Part shown: in pieces, positions 23,085 through 23,314 of the stretch
How positions within the stretch are numbered: position 1 is the first letter of the stretch
Layout: every line of letters starts with the position of its first letter
From: Sulfopaludibacter sp035551455
GTDB taxonomy: Bacteria > Acidobacteriota > Terriglobia > Bryobacterales > Bryobacteraceae
Direction of reading: 5' to 3'
Assembly (NCBI GenBank): GCA_035551455.1
Contig: DASZMZ010000317.1
Coordinates: forward strand, 1 to 23,314
Length of the DNA stretch: 23,314 nt
Position numbers and translations under genes: made by a program
The notes under the pieces: model-generated
Told to the model about the DNA's origin: nothing
Seen by the model: only the letters and a program-made list of their open reading frames with translations
The model's database searches: none

Positions 23085-23314
23085 CGCTAGTGATACGAGC
23101 AAAGTTCCCATTCCGTTCCGGGAAGCTCGGCTAATCGAAAAGCGACGTAGATTCAGCCACTTACAGAGCCGCGACCGTTAGAAGCTGTGAAGAAATCGAA
23201 ATTCTGACAGGCGGACTAACACTCAATTTCGGCTCAATTCGAGTAATCCGTAGCGGGCGTGCTTTGTGGAGCAGAGTACTTGACGCAAGGTCCCTATGCA
23301 CATTGCGCAAAAGC
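23085..23314. other. Intergenic sequence at the window edge
   Basis: I see no gene here. It holds the start region of the two-domain secreted protein and probably upstream sequence of a gene beyond the edge. Two near-identical direct repeats, TCAATTTCG (23223) and TCAATTCG (23234), lie close together. The segment AGAGCCGCGACCGT near 23166 resembles a motif I have seen between acidobacterial genes, but this is weak. Confidence 0.4.

Overview
The window looks like part of a chromosome from a high-GC acidobacterium of the Bryobacterales/Solibacterales type (Candidatus Solibacter, Bryobacter). The evidence is a TIGR03435-family secreted protein, a protein ending in the TIGR03437 C-terminal domain (both families are greatly expanded in Solibacter), many secreted proteins without a known domain, and coding density of over 90 percent. 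I see no rRNA, tRNA, CRISPR array, transposase or phage gene. It reads as ordinary, compact chromosome rather than an island.

Layout. At 143-4657 (minus) a large BTAD/AAA-type transcriptional activator is followed 18 nt later by a berberine-bridge-type flavoenzyme. Diverging from the regulator is an amidase-signature enzyme (4700-6139). A degenerate intergenic inverted repeat (about 6176-6267) separates it from a minus-strand envelope operon (10066 to 6303): M23 peptidase, glutaminyl cyclotransferase lipoprotein, and a TMTC-like membrane glycosyltransferase with TPRs. Diverging from this operon is an ABC-2 polysaccharide-export permease without an adjacent ATPase. On the minus strand follow a 476-aa secreted protein with the TIGR03435 protein behind it, a lone Flp pilin, and a histidine-rich multi-pass membrane protein of unknown function. 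The only large gene-poor stretch (13709-14140) lies between the last two and contains a perfect 11-bp inverted repeat.

A small IPT/TIG-domain secreted protein (plus) converges on a tightly packed minus-strand operon: 74-aa protein, membrane-anchored MutS-like ATPase, QueG, secreted TPR protein. The window ends with nuoA overlapping a TIGR03437 protein (plus), which converges with a secreted protein made of two copies of a beta-rich domain.

The signals most worth a second look are: (i) three genes with a -10 hexamer exactly 6 nt upstream of the ATG and no Shine-Dalgarno, which predicts leaderless mRNAs; (ii) the QC/TMTC pair, which may modify exported proteins; (iii) a MutS-family ATPase with transmembrane helices in an operon with QueG; and (iv) the histidine-rich membrane protein. 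I found no clear sign of a new defence or mobile system.
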